Source: an uncultured Faecalibacterium sp. (GTDB taxonomy: Bacteria > Bacillota > Clostridia > Oscillospirales > Ruminococcaceae). From it: a DNA stretch of 33,394 bases. The stretch is taken from positions 1-33,394 of the forward strand of contig CALWZK010000021.1 of NCBI GenBank assembly GCA_944386015.1, given 5' to 3'. Shown piece by piece: positions 1 to 7,208 of this stretch (the stretch's first letter is position 1; every line of letters starts with the position of its first letter). The notes under the pieces are model-generated. The model saw only the letters and a list, made by a program, of their open reading frames with translations, was not told the DNA's origin and did no database searches. The position numbers were made by a program, and so were the translations under genes.

Positions 1-84
1 GCGGCCATGGTATCCAACCTGCTGGTTGTCCTGTGCGGCAACCATGATGCACAGCCCGTGGTCAATTCCGGCAGCCTGTACTGA
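1..84 (+). CDS. 3' end of an upstream gene, possibly an SPFH-domain protein (partial)
   Basis: The first frame is open from the window edge to a TGA at 82-84 and gives 27 residues ending in NSGSLY. The stop overlaps the ATG of the next gene by one base (TGATG), the usual sign of a real, translationally coupled gene end. The tail (SNLLVVLCG, then [12 protein letters not shown]) resembles from memory the C-terminus of bacterial SPFH/Band 7 proteins, which are membrane-scaffold proteins of the stomatin class. That naming is weak because the SPFH domain itself lies outside the window. Reading the preceding sequence would settle it. Confidence 0.5.
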   Translation, partial: AAMVSNLLVVLCGNHDAQPVVNSGSLY

Positions 85-284
85 TGGCTGAGCCCAAAAA
101 GCAGGTGCCGCTGCGCCTGTCCGCGAAGTTGTACGACGCCATCGCCGCCTGGGCAGAGGATGACTTCCGGTCGGTGAACGGACAGATCGAGTACCTGCTG
201 ACGGAGTGTGTCCGCCAGCGGAAAAAGAACGGCAAATATGTGTCGGAGGAACTGGATGTTCCCCCCGAGCTGGACATCAAATAA
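84..284 (+). CDS. Small ribbon-helix-helix (Arc-type) protein
   Basis: This 66-residue basic protein has the pattern of an Arc/MetJ-type ribbon-helix-helix fold: a short strand ([14 protein letters not shown]) followed by two helices, the second holding the [15 protein letters not shown] segment typical of the family. Such proteins bind DNA as dimers through the paired strand, often as antitoxins or small repressors. No toxin-like partner is visible. The ATG overlaps the stop of the preceding gene, so the two are probably translated together. The acidic, proline-rich tail ([11 protein letters not shown]) is outside the fold. A strong bidirectional terminator follows. The family call is fairly safe; target and role are unknown. 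Confidence 0.7.
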   Translation: MAEPKKQVPLRLSAKLYDAIAAWAEDDFRSVNGQIEYLLTECVRQRKKNGKYVSEELDVPPELDIK

Positions 285-290
285 ACAGAA

Positions 291-326
291 AAAGACCGGT
301 GTGCTCCAGGGCACGCCGGTCTTTTT
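291..326. terminator. Bidirectional intrinsic terminator between convergent genes
   Basis: A 14-bp stem (arms 291-304 and 311-324, one G-T pair, six-base loop) is flanked by an A run on the left and a T run (322-326) on the right. It can therefore end transcription of the small DNA-binding gene on the plus strand and of the DacF-like gene on the minus strand. Confidence 0.9.
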
Positions 327-340
327 GGTTCTATGGGGGA

Positions 341-1690
341 TCAGTGGCGGCGGATGTGGCTGCCGCCCCAGCTGCGCTGTTCCCGGATGGCGTTCTGGAG
401 CCACCAGATGCCGTAGAGGGCCAGCGCAATGGCCGAGAGCACCAGGACTACCTTCAGGTATAGGCTGTGCAGGAAGGCCTGTAATTCCGAGATGGTGAAG
501 AGGACCGGGTTCAGGTTCACATCCTGTCCGGCCACCAGATTGACCACACCGATGGTCTCACCGGCCAGTTTGATTTCCACTGTGCCGATCAGGTCCCCCT
601 GCTTGATGGGGGCGGCCACCGAGTCGGGCAGGTGGAAGAACTTCTGGGTCACCGAACTGTCAGATGTGGAGGGCAGGATGGTCATCATCTGGTCGTCGGG
701 GTAGAGCAGCAGGGTGTCGGTCTCGGAGGAATACTTCACCGGGATTTCGGCCAGGGCCTGGTCGGGGTCCAGGGCCGCCTGCACCGAGAAGCTGCTGTAG
801 ACCCAGTCGATCAGCTGGGTGGTCTCATAGAGGGCAGGGCGCCGGTTGGAATAGCCGTAGGTGTCCGCCGTGTCCGGGCTGCCCATCACGCAAAAGATAT
901 AGGTCTCGCCGTCCTTGGAGGCCCAGGAGACGTAGCTCTGGGTGCCGGTGTCGTTTTTGTAGGCCGTCACATCGCACATGCCGCCCTTCATGGCCGAGCG
1001 GTAAAATTTGCCGCCGCTGGTCTTGTTCAAGGCCACATTCTGGTTGGTGAGGATAAAAGATTTGGTGTGCTTTTCCTTGGCGGGCATCTCAAAGGTGGGG
1101 GAGCCCGCAATCTCCACAAAGGCATCAAAGCCCATCAGGTACCGCAGGATCAGGTACATGTCCACCGCCGTGGTGACGTTGCCGTCATCCAGGCCGCAGG
1201 CATCGGTCCAGGTGCTGTTGGTGGTGCCGATCTGCTGGGACAGGCTGTTCATCTGGCTGACCCAGCCCGACAGGTCGTTGCCGGACAGCTGGTAGGCCAT
1301 GCCCATGGCGGCGTCGTTGGCGTTGCGCAGCAGCATGGCGTAGAGGGCCTCCCGCAGGGTGTAGGTTTCCCCCGACCGCATATCGGCGTTGTCGGTGCCG
1401 TAGACATAGTCCGAGACGGCAAAGGGCATCTGGAAGGTGCGGGTGTCCAGCTCGTCACCGTAGTTGGTCAGCACCAGGGCCGCACACATCAGCTTGGTGA
1501 GGCCGCCGGCGGGCACCTGTTCGGTGCTGTTTTTCTCATAGAGGATGATGTTGGTGTCGGTGTTGACGATATAGGTGCTGGAGGCCTGGACCTGGTAGAC
1601 CGAGCTGGGGTCAAACACGGCGCTGGCGGGCATGACAAAGCAGCTGACAGTCAAAACCACAGCGAAAAAAAGTGTAAAAAGTCGTTTCAT
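341..1690 (-). CDS. DacF-like D-alanyl-D-alanine carboxypeptidase homologue, probably catalytically inactive
   Basis: This 449-residue protein has the layout of a low-molecular-weight penicillin-binding protein of the peptidase S11 (PBP5/DacF) family: a signal peptide (residues 1-24), a transpeptidase-like domain to about residue 300, a C-terminal beta domain, and a C-terminal membrane helix near 410-430 with a short basic tail. Active members trim the terminal D-Ala of peptidoglycan stem peptides. Here the three defining motifs are altered. SxxK reads GLTK (G63, K66), SxN reads NAN (123-125) and KTG reads KGG (235-237). Both lysines remain but the nucleophilic serine is gone. The frame is intact with a signal sequence, so this looks like a maintained pseudoenzyme rather than a decaying gene. 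It is convergent to the small regulator. The ATG has a GAGGGA site ten bases upstream. Family certain; loss of activity inferred from the motifs. Confidence 0.88.
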   Translation of the reverse strand: MKRLFTLFFAVVLTVSCFVMPASAVFDPSSVYQVQASSTYIVNTDTNIILYEKNSTEQVPAGGLTKLMCAALVLTNYGDELDTRTFQMPFAVSDYVYGTDNADMRSGETYTLREALYAMLLRNANDAAMGMAYQLSGNDLSGWVSQMNSLSQQIGTTNSTWTDACGLDDGNVTTAVDMYLILRYLMGFDAFVEIAGSPTFEMPAKEKHTKSFILTNQNVALNKTSGGKFYRSAMKGGMCDVTAYKNDTGTQSYVSWASKDGETYIFCVMGSPDTADTYGYSNRRPALYETTQLIDWVYSSFSVQAALDPDQALAEIPVKYSSETDTLLLYPDDQMMTILPSTSDSSVTQKFFHLPDSVAAPIKQGDLIGTVEIKLAGETIGVVNLVAGQDVNLNPVLFTISELQAFLHSLYLKVVLVLSAIALALYGIWWLQNAIREQRSWGGSHIRRH

Positions 1691-1824
1691 GTGGACAATT
1701 CCCTCAGAACGCGATAAAATAAAAAGCGTATGGATCTGGCGGACCGTCGAATGCTGTCGAGACAGGCTCCGCGGGGACGCCCGAGGCGTTCCAATCCTTC
1801 AAGTGTGCACGCAGGCATACTTCT

Positions 1825-1853
1825 ATAATAGCAGGTTTGGGGGTGGGTGACAA
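1825..1853 (-). promoter_or_regulatory. Candidate promoter of the DacF-like gene
   Basis: On the minus strand, TTGTCA (1853-1848) and TATTAT (1830-1825) are separated by 17 bases, each one mismatch from the sigma-A consensus. This would give a leader of about 130 bases. The same AT stretch read on the plus strand is a perfect TATAAT (1824-1829) that could serve the phosphoesterase gene, although no good plus-strand -35 box lies at the right distance. Confidence 0.45.
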
Positions 1854-1894
1854 GAGTCAGCCGCACCACTTTCACAAACCAGAGGGAGACATGG

Positions 1895-2587
1895 ATGATT
1901 TATATTACAGGCGACACCCACGGCGAGCTGGACCGTTTCAAAGGCAAGGAGCTGCGCGGGCTGGGCAAAAACGATATTCTCTTGATCCTGGGTGACTTCG
2001 GTTTCCTGTGGGATGGCAGCAAGGAGGAAAAATCCCGCCTGAAATGGCTGTGCAAGCGCCCCTATACCATCCTGTTTCTGGACGGCACCCATGAAAACTT
2101 TGACTTGCTGGACCCTTATCCGGTGGAGGAAAAATTCGGCGGCCGGGTGCAGCACATTGGCGGCAGCGTGTACCACGTCTGCCGGGGCAGCATCCTGGAG
2201 CTGGAGGGCCAGAGCTACCTGTGCTTCGGCGGGGGCGAAAGCCTGGACCAGGAGGACCGGGAGCCGGGGGTCAACTGGTGGCCCTGGGAGATGCCCTCGG
2301 ATGAGGAATACGCCTACTGCGAGGCCAACGTGGCGGCCCACAACTACAAAGTAGAGTATGTGCTGACCCACGACGCACCAACCAGATTTCTGGATTTTAC
2401 TGCCCTGGCCCCGGGAGAGAGCAACCGCCTCCATGCCTTTTTTGACAAGCTGGTGGGGGAGATCACCTACGACCACTGGCTGTTCGGCCGCTACCACAAG
2501 GATACCACGCTTTCCCCCAAGGTCCGCTGTGTCTTCAACGATGTCATCCCGGTGGGAGAAAAGCGCAGCTGGTGGAAGCGCCGCTGA
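1895..2587 (+). CDS. Metallophosphoesterase family protein
   Basis: A 230-residue calcineurin-like phosphoesterase. The metal-site motifs occur in order: GDTHG (residues 6-10), GDFGF near 36-40, GTHEN in place of the usual GNHE near 64, THDAP near 170, and GRYH where GHxH is expected near 207. The frame extends upstream to a GTG at 1847. I chose the ATG at 1895 because AGAGGGAG lies six bases before it and MIYITGDTHGE is the natural start of this fold. Members are two-metal phosphodi- or monoesterases; the substrate cannot be told from sequence. The Arg in GRYH replaces a usual metal-ligand His, so activity may be altered. It stands alone, with a shared terminator downstream. Confidence 0.85.
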   Translation: MIYITGDTHGELDRFKGKELRGLGKNDILLILGDFGFLWDGSKEEKSRLKWLCKRPYTILFLDGTHENFDLLDPYPVEEKFGGRVQHIGGSVYHVCRGSILELEGQSYLCFGGGESLDQEDREPGVNWWPWEMPSDEEYAYCEANVAAHNYKVEYVLTHDAPTRFLDFTALAPGESNRLHAFFDKLVGEITYDHWLFGRYHKDTTLSPKVRCVFNDVIPVGEKRSWWKRR

Positions 2588-2605
2588 CCGCCCCCTATCA
2601 CAACC

Positions 2606-2647
2606 AAACCGCCCTGCAGAGGCTGCGCGCCCTGCGGGGCGGTTTTT
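2606..2647. terminator. Intrinsic terminator between convergent genes
   Basis: Arms AAACCGCCC (2606-2614) and GGGCGGTTT (2637-2645) enclose a GC-rich loop with further pairing, ending in a five-base T run. The A residues at the left edge let it act on the minus strand too, where the rpiR-type gene ends at 2661. Confidence 0.8.
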
Positions 2648-2660
2648 CTTTGCCTGACGG

Positions 2661-3524
2661 TCAGGGGGCAGAGTCCTCCTGCTCGCCGGGCTTGTGGATA
2701 TGGGTGCGTGTCAGGACCCGGAGGGTGTCATCGTAGTGGAGCCGGGCGTAGGCCGTGTAGAGGATGTCGATCACGTTCAGCTGGGCGATCCGGGAAGACA
2801 TGGCGCCGTTGCGGAACAAAGACTCGTTGGCGGCGATGTACAGCTTGTAGTCGGCCAGCTCTGCCACCTGGGAGGGGGAATAGCGGGTGATGGCCATGAT
2901 GGGGGTGCCGTTTTTCTTGAGGGTCTCCATGCACTGGATCATCTCCACCGTCTGGCCCGAGTAGGAAAAGACAATCCCCACATCCCGGGGGGTGGCGTTC
3001 CGGGCCGAGAGGAGCTGGGCGTGCCAGTCGTCGTTGATGATGCAAGGCTTGTCCAGCCGGAGAAACTTCAGATAGGCATCGTGGGCCACACAGAGGGAAG
3101 ACCCCAGCCCAAACAGGATGACGCTGCGGCACCGGTCCAGCAGCAGGGCGCACGCTTCCACCGTCTCGGCCGAGAGAAGTTTCTGGGAATCAGACAGGGA
3201 CTGGATGTTCTTCTGGGTGACCTTGGAGACAATGTCCCGCACGTCGTCCTCGGGGGTGAGCTCCTGCTCGGCGTGGCGGCCCTTGTCGCCCAGGGCCGCC
3301 AGCTCCCCCACCAGGGCCCGCCGCAGTTCCTTGTAGCCCTCAAAACCCACCGACCGGCAGACCCGCACCACGCTGGAAGGGGAGGTGAAGGTCCGGGCCG
3401 CCAGCTCCCGGACGGTGAGCAGGGTGGCTTCCTCGGGATTCTCGGTGATGTACCGGGCGATCTGCTGTTCGGCTGCACTGAGGGAGGAACAGGCCTCCCG
3501 CAGGCGGAGCAAAGCGTTTTTCAT
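2661..3524 (-). CDS. MurR/RpiR family transcriptional regulator of the MurNAc operon
   Basis: A 287-residue RpiR-type regulator. The N-terminal helix-turn-helix domain (about residues 1-77) contains SLSAAEQQIARYITENP and the recognition segment TFTSPSSVVRVCRSVGFEGYKE. A C-terminal SIS sugar-phosphate-binding domain (about 115-250) contains ILFGLGSS and VFSYSGQT. The frame is open 43 codons further upstream. I start at 3524 because AGGGAGG lies five to six bases before that ATG and the upstream residues are not family-like. It is divergent from murQ, so it very likely senses MurNAc-6-phosphate or a related sugar phosphate and controls that operon and itself. The family is clear; the effector is inferred from context. 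Confidence 0.93.
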   Translation of the reverse strand: MKNALLRLREACSSLSAAEQQIARYITENPEEATLLTVRELAARTFTSPSSVVRVCRSVGFEGYKELRRALVGELAALGDKGRHAEQELTPEDDVRDIVSKVTQKNIQSLSDSQKLLSAETVEACALLLDRCRSVILFGLGSSLCVAHDAYLKFLRLDKPCIINDDWHAQLLSARNATPRDVGIVFSYSGQTVEMIQCMETLKKNGTPIMAITRYSPSQVAELADYKLYIAANESLFRNGAMSSRIAQLNVIDILYTAYARLHYDDTLRVLTRTHIHKPGEQEDSAP

Positions 3525-3607
3525 AATTGCCTCCCTGTGCTTTTTGAGCAATCTTGGCACATTTGAACAAAAAATGTCTGGAATCGTGAAGGAAGATTCA
3601 AAAAAGG

Positions 3608-3623
3608 ATGTTTCGTGAAACAT
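3608..3623. promoter_or_regulatory. Candidate operator of the RpiR/MurR-type regulator
   Basis: ATGTTTCGTGAAACAT has perfect seven-base arms around a two-base centre. It overlaps the -10 box and predicted start of the minus-strand regulator promoter and lies upstream of the murQ promoter. RpiR-family proteins bind such inverted repeats, so autoregulation is the natural reading. A second inverted repeat, AAAATG-TAGA-CATTTT (3641-3656), covers the facing -35 boxes. Binding by this regulator is inferred. Confidence 0.55.
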
Positions 3624-3650
3624 TATACCATAACTTGACGAAAATGTAGA
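3622..3650 (-). promoter_or_regulatory. Promoter of the RpiR-type regulator gene
   Basis: On the minus strand, TCTACA (3650-3645) and a perfect TATAAT (3627-3622) are 17 bases apart. The predicted start falls in the palindrome at 3608-3623, giving a leader of about 90 bases. Confidence 0.65.
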
Positions 3651-3675
3651 CATTTTGTTTACGGGAAACTATAAT
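3647..3675 (+). promoter_or_regulatory. Promoter of the murQ operon
   Basis: TAGACA (3647-3652, one mismatch from consensus) and TATAAT (3670-3675) are 17 bases apart. The -35 box overlaps the -35 box of the divergent regulator promoter, so the two promoters stand back to back and probably compete for polymerase. Confidence 0.75.
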
Positions 3676-3739
3676 GCAGGTGCAAGCAGATCTTTCTGCC
3701 ATGCAGGAAAGAAGAATGAGAAAGGCCGGAGAGTGAGCT

Positions 3740-4639
3740 ATGGAATTGAATCTGACAGGAATGACCACCGAGCGCCGGAATCCGCGCACCATGCAGCTGG
3801 ACACCATGTCGGAGCTGGAAATCGTCACAGCCATGAACGACGAGGATGCCCGTGTTCCGCTGGCCATTGCCAAAAAGCTGCCTGAGATTGCCCAGGCAGC
3901 CCGGTGGGCCGTGGAAGCCTTTGAACAGGGGGGCCGGCTCTTTTATATGGGGGCCGGCACCAGCGGACGCCTCGGCGTTCTGGACGCTGCCGAGTGCCCG
4001 CCCACCTTTGGGGTGGACCCGGGCATGGTGGTGGGCCTGATCGCCGGCGGCGAGAAGGCCTTCATCAAGGCGGTGGAAGGAGCTGAGGACAGCCGCGAGC
4101 TGGGCCGGCAGGACCTGGAAAGCCACCATCTGACACAGAAGGATTTCGTCATCGGCATTGCGGCGTCGGGGCGGACCCCCTATGTGCTGGGGGGGCTGGC
4201 CTATGCCAAAGAGACCGGCTGCCGGACGGCGGCCATCGCCTGCAACCCGGGCAGCGCCATCGGCAAGGCTGCGGACCTTGCCATCGAAGTGGAGGTAGGG
4301 CCCGAGGTGCTGACCGGCTCCACCCGGCTCAAATCGGGCACAGCCCAGAAGCTGATCCTGAACATGATTTCCACCGCTTCGATGGTGCGCACCGGCAAAG
4401 CCTACCAGAACCTGATGGTAGACGTGATGCAGACCAATGAGAAGCTGCACACCCGGGCCGAAAACATTGTGATGGACGCCACCGGTGTGGAGCGGGCCGA
4501 GGCCCGGCGGGCCATCGACGCCGCAGGCGGCAGCGTCAAATGTGCCATCACCATGCTGCTGGCCAACTGCACCGCCCAGGAGGCAGAACGCCGCCTGGAA
4601 GCAGCAGGGGGCCATGTGCGGACAGCCATCGGGCTGTAA
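3740..4639 (+). CDS. murQ: N-acetylmuramic acid 6-phosphate etherase
   Basis: A full-length 299-residue MurQ. It cleaves the lactyl ether of MurNAc-6-phosphate to give GlcNAc-6-phosphate and D-lactate in cytoplasmic wall recycling. The SIS-fold signature [21 protein letters not shown] spans about residues 71-91. E85 and E116 (in VEGAEDS) match the two glutamates known to be needed in the E. coli enzyme. A helical C-terminal domain holds [24 protein letters not shown] lies before the ATG. It is the first gene of the operon, with the PTS gene 63 bases downstream, and is controlled from the divergent promoter region. Confidence 0.97.
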   Translation: MELNLTGMTTERRNPRTMQLDTMSELEIVTAMNDEDARVPLAIAKKLPEIAQAARWAVEAFEQGGRLFYMGAGTSGRLGVLDAAECPPTFGVDPGMVVGLIAGGEKAFIKAVEGAEDSRELGRQDLESHHLTQKDFVIGIAASGRTPYVLGGLAYAKETGCRTAAIACNPGSAIGKAADLAIEVEVGPEVLTGSTRLKSGTAQKLILNMISTASMVRTGKAYQNLMVDVMQTNEKLHTRAENIVMDATGVERAEARRAIDAAGGSVKCAITMLLANCTAQEAERRLEAAGGHVRTAIGL

Positions 4640-4702
4640 AAGGGGACTTGGCGGCGCAAGCCGCAGGTCATAAAATTTCATTCGGACAAGGAGGAAAATG
4701 CA

Positions 4703-6145
4703 ATGACCAATGAGGAACTGGTACGCCAATCGCTGGAAAAGCTGGGCGGCAAGGCGAACGTCACCTCTGCCACCAACTGCATGACGCGGCTGCGGATCGA
4801 GGTCAAGGACGACGCCAAGATTGACGAGGCGGCCATCAAGAACATCGAGGGTGTTCTGGGTGTAGTCCACGACCGCCCCGGCTACATCGAGATTGTGGTT
4901 GGCCCCGGCAAATCCCGCAAGTGCGCCGACATCTGCCGCCAGATGGGGATCCCCGCCGCAGGCGGCACCGACACCAAAAACGACTGGCAGACCAACAAGG
5001 CCGCCGTCAAGGCAGGGCAGAAGCAGAGCCGGATCAAGTCGATGCTCAAGACCTTCGGCGACATCTTTGTCCCGCTGCTGCCCGGCGTCATCGCCGCCGG
5101 CCTGTGCTCCGGCCTGGCCACCCTGCTGGCCCAGGTGATGCCCAACTATGCGGAAAGCTCGTTCTGGAGCATCGTCTATAACCTGCTGGCCCTCATCAAT
5201 GCGGCATTCCTGAGCTACCTGACCGCCTGGGCAGGCTACCGCGCCGCCGAGAAGTTCGGCGCCACCCCCATCCTGGGCGGTATGCTGGGCATGATCACCG
5301 GCCTGGGCAACATCGACACCATCTCCCAGATCCTGGGCCTGTACGATGAAGCACAGCCTCTGGATTCCATTCTGCGCTCCGGCCGCGGCGGCGTTCTGGC
5401 CGCTGTCATCGGCGTGTGGTGCCTGAGCTATGTGGAGCGTTTTGTCCGCAAGCACATGCCCGAGGCCCTGGACATCATGTTCACCCCACTGCTGACCCTG
5501 ATTATCTGCCTGATTCCTTATATCTTCGTCATCATGCCCATCACCGGCTACATCTCCACCGCCCTGTGCTGGGTTGTCCAGCAGGTCTGCATGAGCAGCA
5601 ACCCCGTCATCCGGATCATCGCCGGCTACATTTCCACGGCCTTGTTCCTGCCGATGGTGGCCATGGGCATGCATCACGGCCTGGTGGCCCTCTACTCGGT
5701 CCAGCTTGAGACCCTGGGCTACGTCACCCTGTACCCGGCTCTGGCCATGGCTGGTGCCGGCCAGGTGGGTGCAGCCATCGCCATCTACCTGAAAGCCAAG
5801 AAGGTGGGCAACACCCGCATGAAGGAAGTCATCACCGGCGCTCTGCCCGCAGGTGTTCTGGGTGTTGGTGAGCCTCTGATCTACGGCGTTACCCTTCCCA
5901 TGGGCCGACCCTTCATCACTGCCGGTCTGGGCGCCGGCTTCGGCGGCGCCTTTGTCATGGCCATGCAGGTGGCTGCCACCACCTGGGGCCCCTCGGGCGT
6001 CCTGGCCATCTTTGTGATGACCGCCGGCCCCGCAGGTGCCACCACCAGCGTGCTGTGCTATGTGGTTGGCCTGGTCATCAGCTACATCATGGGCTTCCTG
6101 ATCACCAATCTGATGGTGAAGCCTGAGGAGGTTGCCGATGCCTGA
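4703..6145 (+). CDS. murP: PTS EIIBC permease, MurNAc / MurNAc-GlcNAc type
   Basis: A 480-residue fused EIIB-EIIC protein of the glucose/sucrose superfamily. Residues 1-85 form the EIIB domain with the phosphorylated cysteine C26 in NCMTRLR. A linker leads to the membrane EIIC domain (about 110-470, around ten membrane segments, with the GVGEPLIYGVTLP motif). There is no EIIA domain, so a separate glucose-type EIIA must supply phosphate. Next to murQ and mupG, the likely substrate is MurNAc or the MurNAc-GlcNAc disaccharide, brought in as the 6-phosphate. AAGGAGG precedes the ATG. The last eight bases overlap mupG. Substrate is inferred from context; sucrose or trehalose relatives look alike in sequence. 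Confidence 0.88.
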   Translation: MTNEELVRQSLEKLGGKANVTSATNCMTRLRIEVKDDAKIDEAAIKNIEGVLGVVHDRPGYIEIVVGPGKSRKCADICRQMGIPAAGGTDTKNDWQTNKAAVKAGQKQSRIKSMLKTFGDIFVPLLPGVIAAGLCSGLATLLAQVMPNYAESSFWSIVYNLLALINAAFLSYLTAWAGYRAAEKFGATPILGGMLGMITGLGNIDTISQILGLYDEAQPLDSILRSGRGGVLAAVIGVWCLSYVERFVRKHMPEALDIMFTPLLTLIICLIPYIFVIMPITGYISTALCWVVQQVCMSSNPVIRIIAGYISTALFLPMVAMGMHHGLVALYSVQLETLGYVTLYPALAMAGAGQVGAAIAIYLKAKKVGNTRMKEVITGALPAGVLGVGEPLIYGVTLPMGRPFITAGLGAGFGGAFVMAMQVAATTWGPSGVLAIFVMTAGPAGATTSVLCYVVGLVISYIMGFLITNLMVKPEEVADA

Positions 6146-7208
6146 TTTTCTCGGACGTTCGGTCTACCTGACAGAGTTTGAGAAACAGAAAGCACCGCTT
6201 GCCGCTTGCCCGGCAGGCGGTGCGCCTGTTTTTATCTCGCTCCACATCGGGGAGGAGTTCGGCCCCGATTATCCTGCCCGGGTCCGCTCCATGTGCAGCT
6301 GGCTGCAGCGCCATGGCTGGCGGATCCTGGCAGACGTGTCAGATCAGACCGCCCCCCAGTTTGGCTGCGGGGATATTTTGCAGCTGGCCCGGGAACTGGG
6401 CCTGTGGGGCCTGCGGCTGGACGATGGCTTCTCCCTGGAGCAGGCCTGCCGCCTGGCCGCGCAGATCCCCATCGCGGTGAACGCCTCCACCACCACCCCG
6501 GCCCAGGCCGCTGCCCTGGCGGCTGCCGGCCCCGAGGTCATTGCCATGCACAACTTTTATCCCCGGCCCGAGACGGGGCTCGACCCGGATTTCCTCCAGG
6601 AAAGCACCCGGATGCTCCAGTCTGCGGGGATGAAGGTCTGGGCCTTCATCCCGGGGGATGCCCGGCTGCGGGGGCCCGTCTATGAGGGCCTCCCCACTCT
6701 GGAGGCCCATCGGAAGGTGCCGCCTCTGGCCGCCTTTGCAGACCTGGCCGTCCGCTATGGGCTGGACGGCATTTTCGCCGGGGACCCCGGGGTCAGCAGC
6801 TATGAGCAGGAGCAGATCGACAGTTTCTGCGCCAGCGGCGTGCTGCCGGTGCCGGTGGAGCTGGCGGCAGGGCAGGAGGGGCTCTACGGCAAAATCTTTA
6901 CCTGCCGGCCTGATTCTCCCCGCTGGCTGGTGCGGTATCAGGAATCCCGGGCCTATGCCCGCCAGGGCAGCCCGGTGGAGCCGGGCAGCTGCACCCCCCG
7001 CACCCGGGGCACCATCACCATGGACAATGTCCGCTACGGCCGCTATGCGGGGGAAATCCAGCTGATCCGTCAGGACCTGCCCGCCGATGAGCGGGTCAAT
7101 GTCATCGGCCGGGTGGACCCCCGGTACCAGCTGCTGATGGACTGCATACAGCGGGGCAGCCGGTTCCAAATGGTGCCGCCCCCGAAAGGAGATTCCCATG
7201 CACTATAA
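6138..7208 (+). CDS. mupG: MupG-family 6-phospho-N-acetylmuramidase (DUF871)
   Basis: A 356-residue protein with a TIM-barrel domain (about 1-235) and a cyclophilin-like C-terminal domain (about 240-355). It is recognised by LRLDDGF, NASTTTPAQ, HNFYPRPETGLD and IPGDARLRGPVYEGLPTLEAHR. In Staphylococcus aureus, MupG splits MurNAc-6-phosphate-GlcNAc after PTS uptake, yielding MurNAc-6-phosphate for MurQ. That fits this operon exactly. A TTG six bases upstream is possible, but the ATG at 6138 has GAGGAGG at ideal distance. It overlaps murP by eight bases and the HAD gene by eleven, so translation is coupled on both sides. Confidence 0.92.
   Translation: MPDFLGRSVYLTEFEKQKAPLAACPAGGAPVFISLHIGEEFGPDYPARVRSMCSWLQRHGWRILADVSDQTAPQFGCGDILQLARELGLWGLRLDDGFSLEQACRLAAQIPIAVNASTTTPAQAAALAAAGPEVIAMHNFYPRPETGLDPDFLQESTRMLQSAGMKVWAFIPGDARLRGPVYEGLPTLEAHRKVPPLAAFADLAVRYGLDGIFAGDPGVSSYEQEQIDSFCASGVLPVPVELAAGQEGLYGKIFTCRPDSPRWLVRYQESRAYARQGSPVEPGSCTPRTRGTITMDNVRYGRYAGEIQLIRQDLPADERVNVIGRVDPRYQLLMDCIQRGSRFQMVPPPKGDSHAL

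Noticed and set aside
632-1717. A 361-codon plus-strand frame over the DacF-like gene
   Set aside because: It has no family signal and opposes an intact protein with signal peptide and recognisable fold.
3659-5677. A 672-codon antisense frame over murQ and murP, and a 710-codon one over thl and crt (13420-15552)
   Set aside because: Low-complexity shadow translations rich in Gly, Ala, His and Gln over clearly recognised genes.
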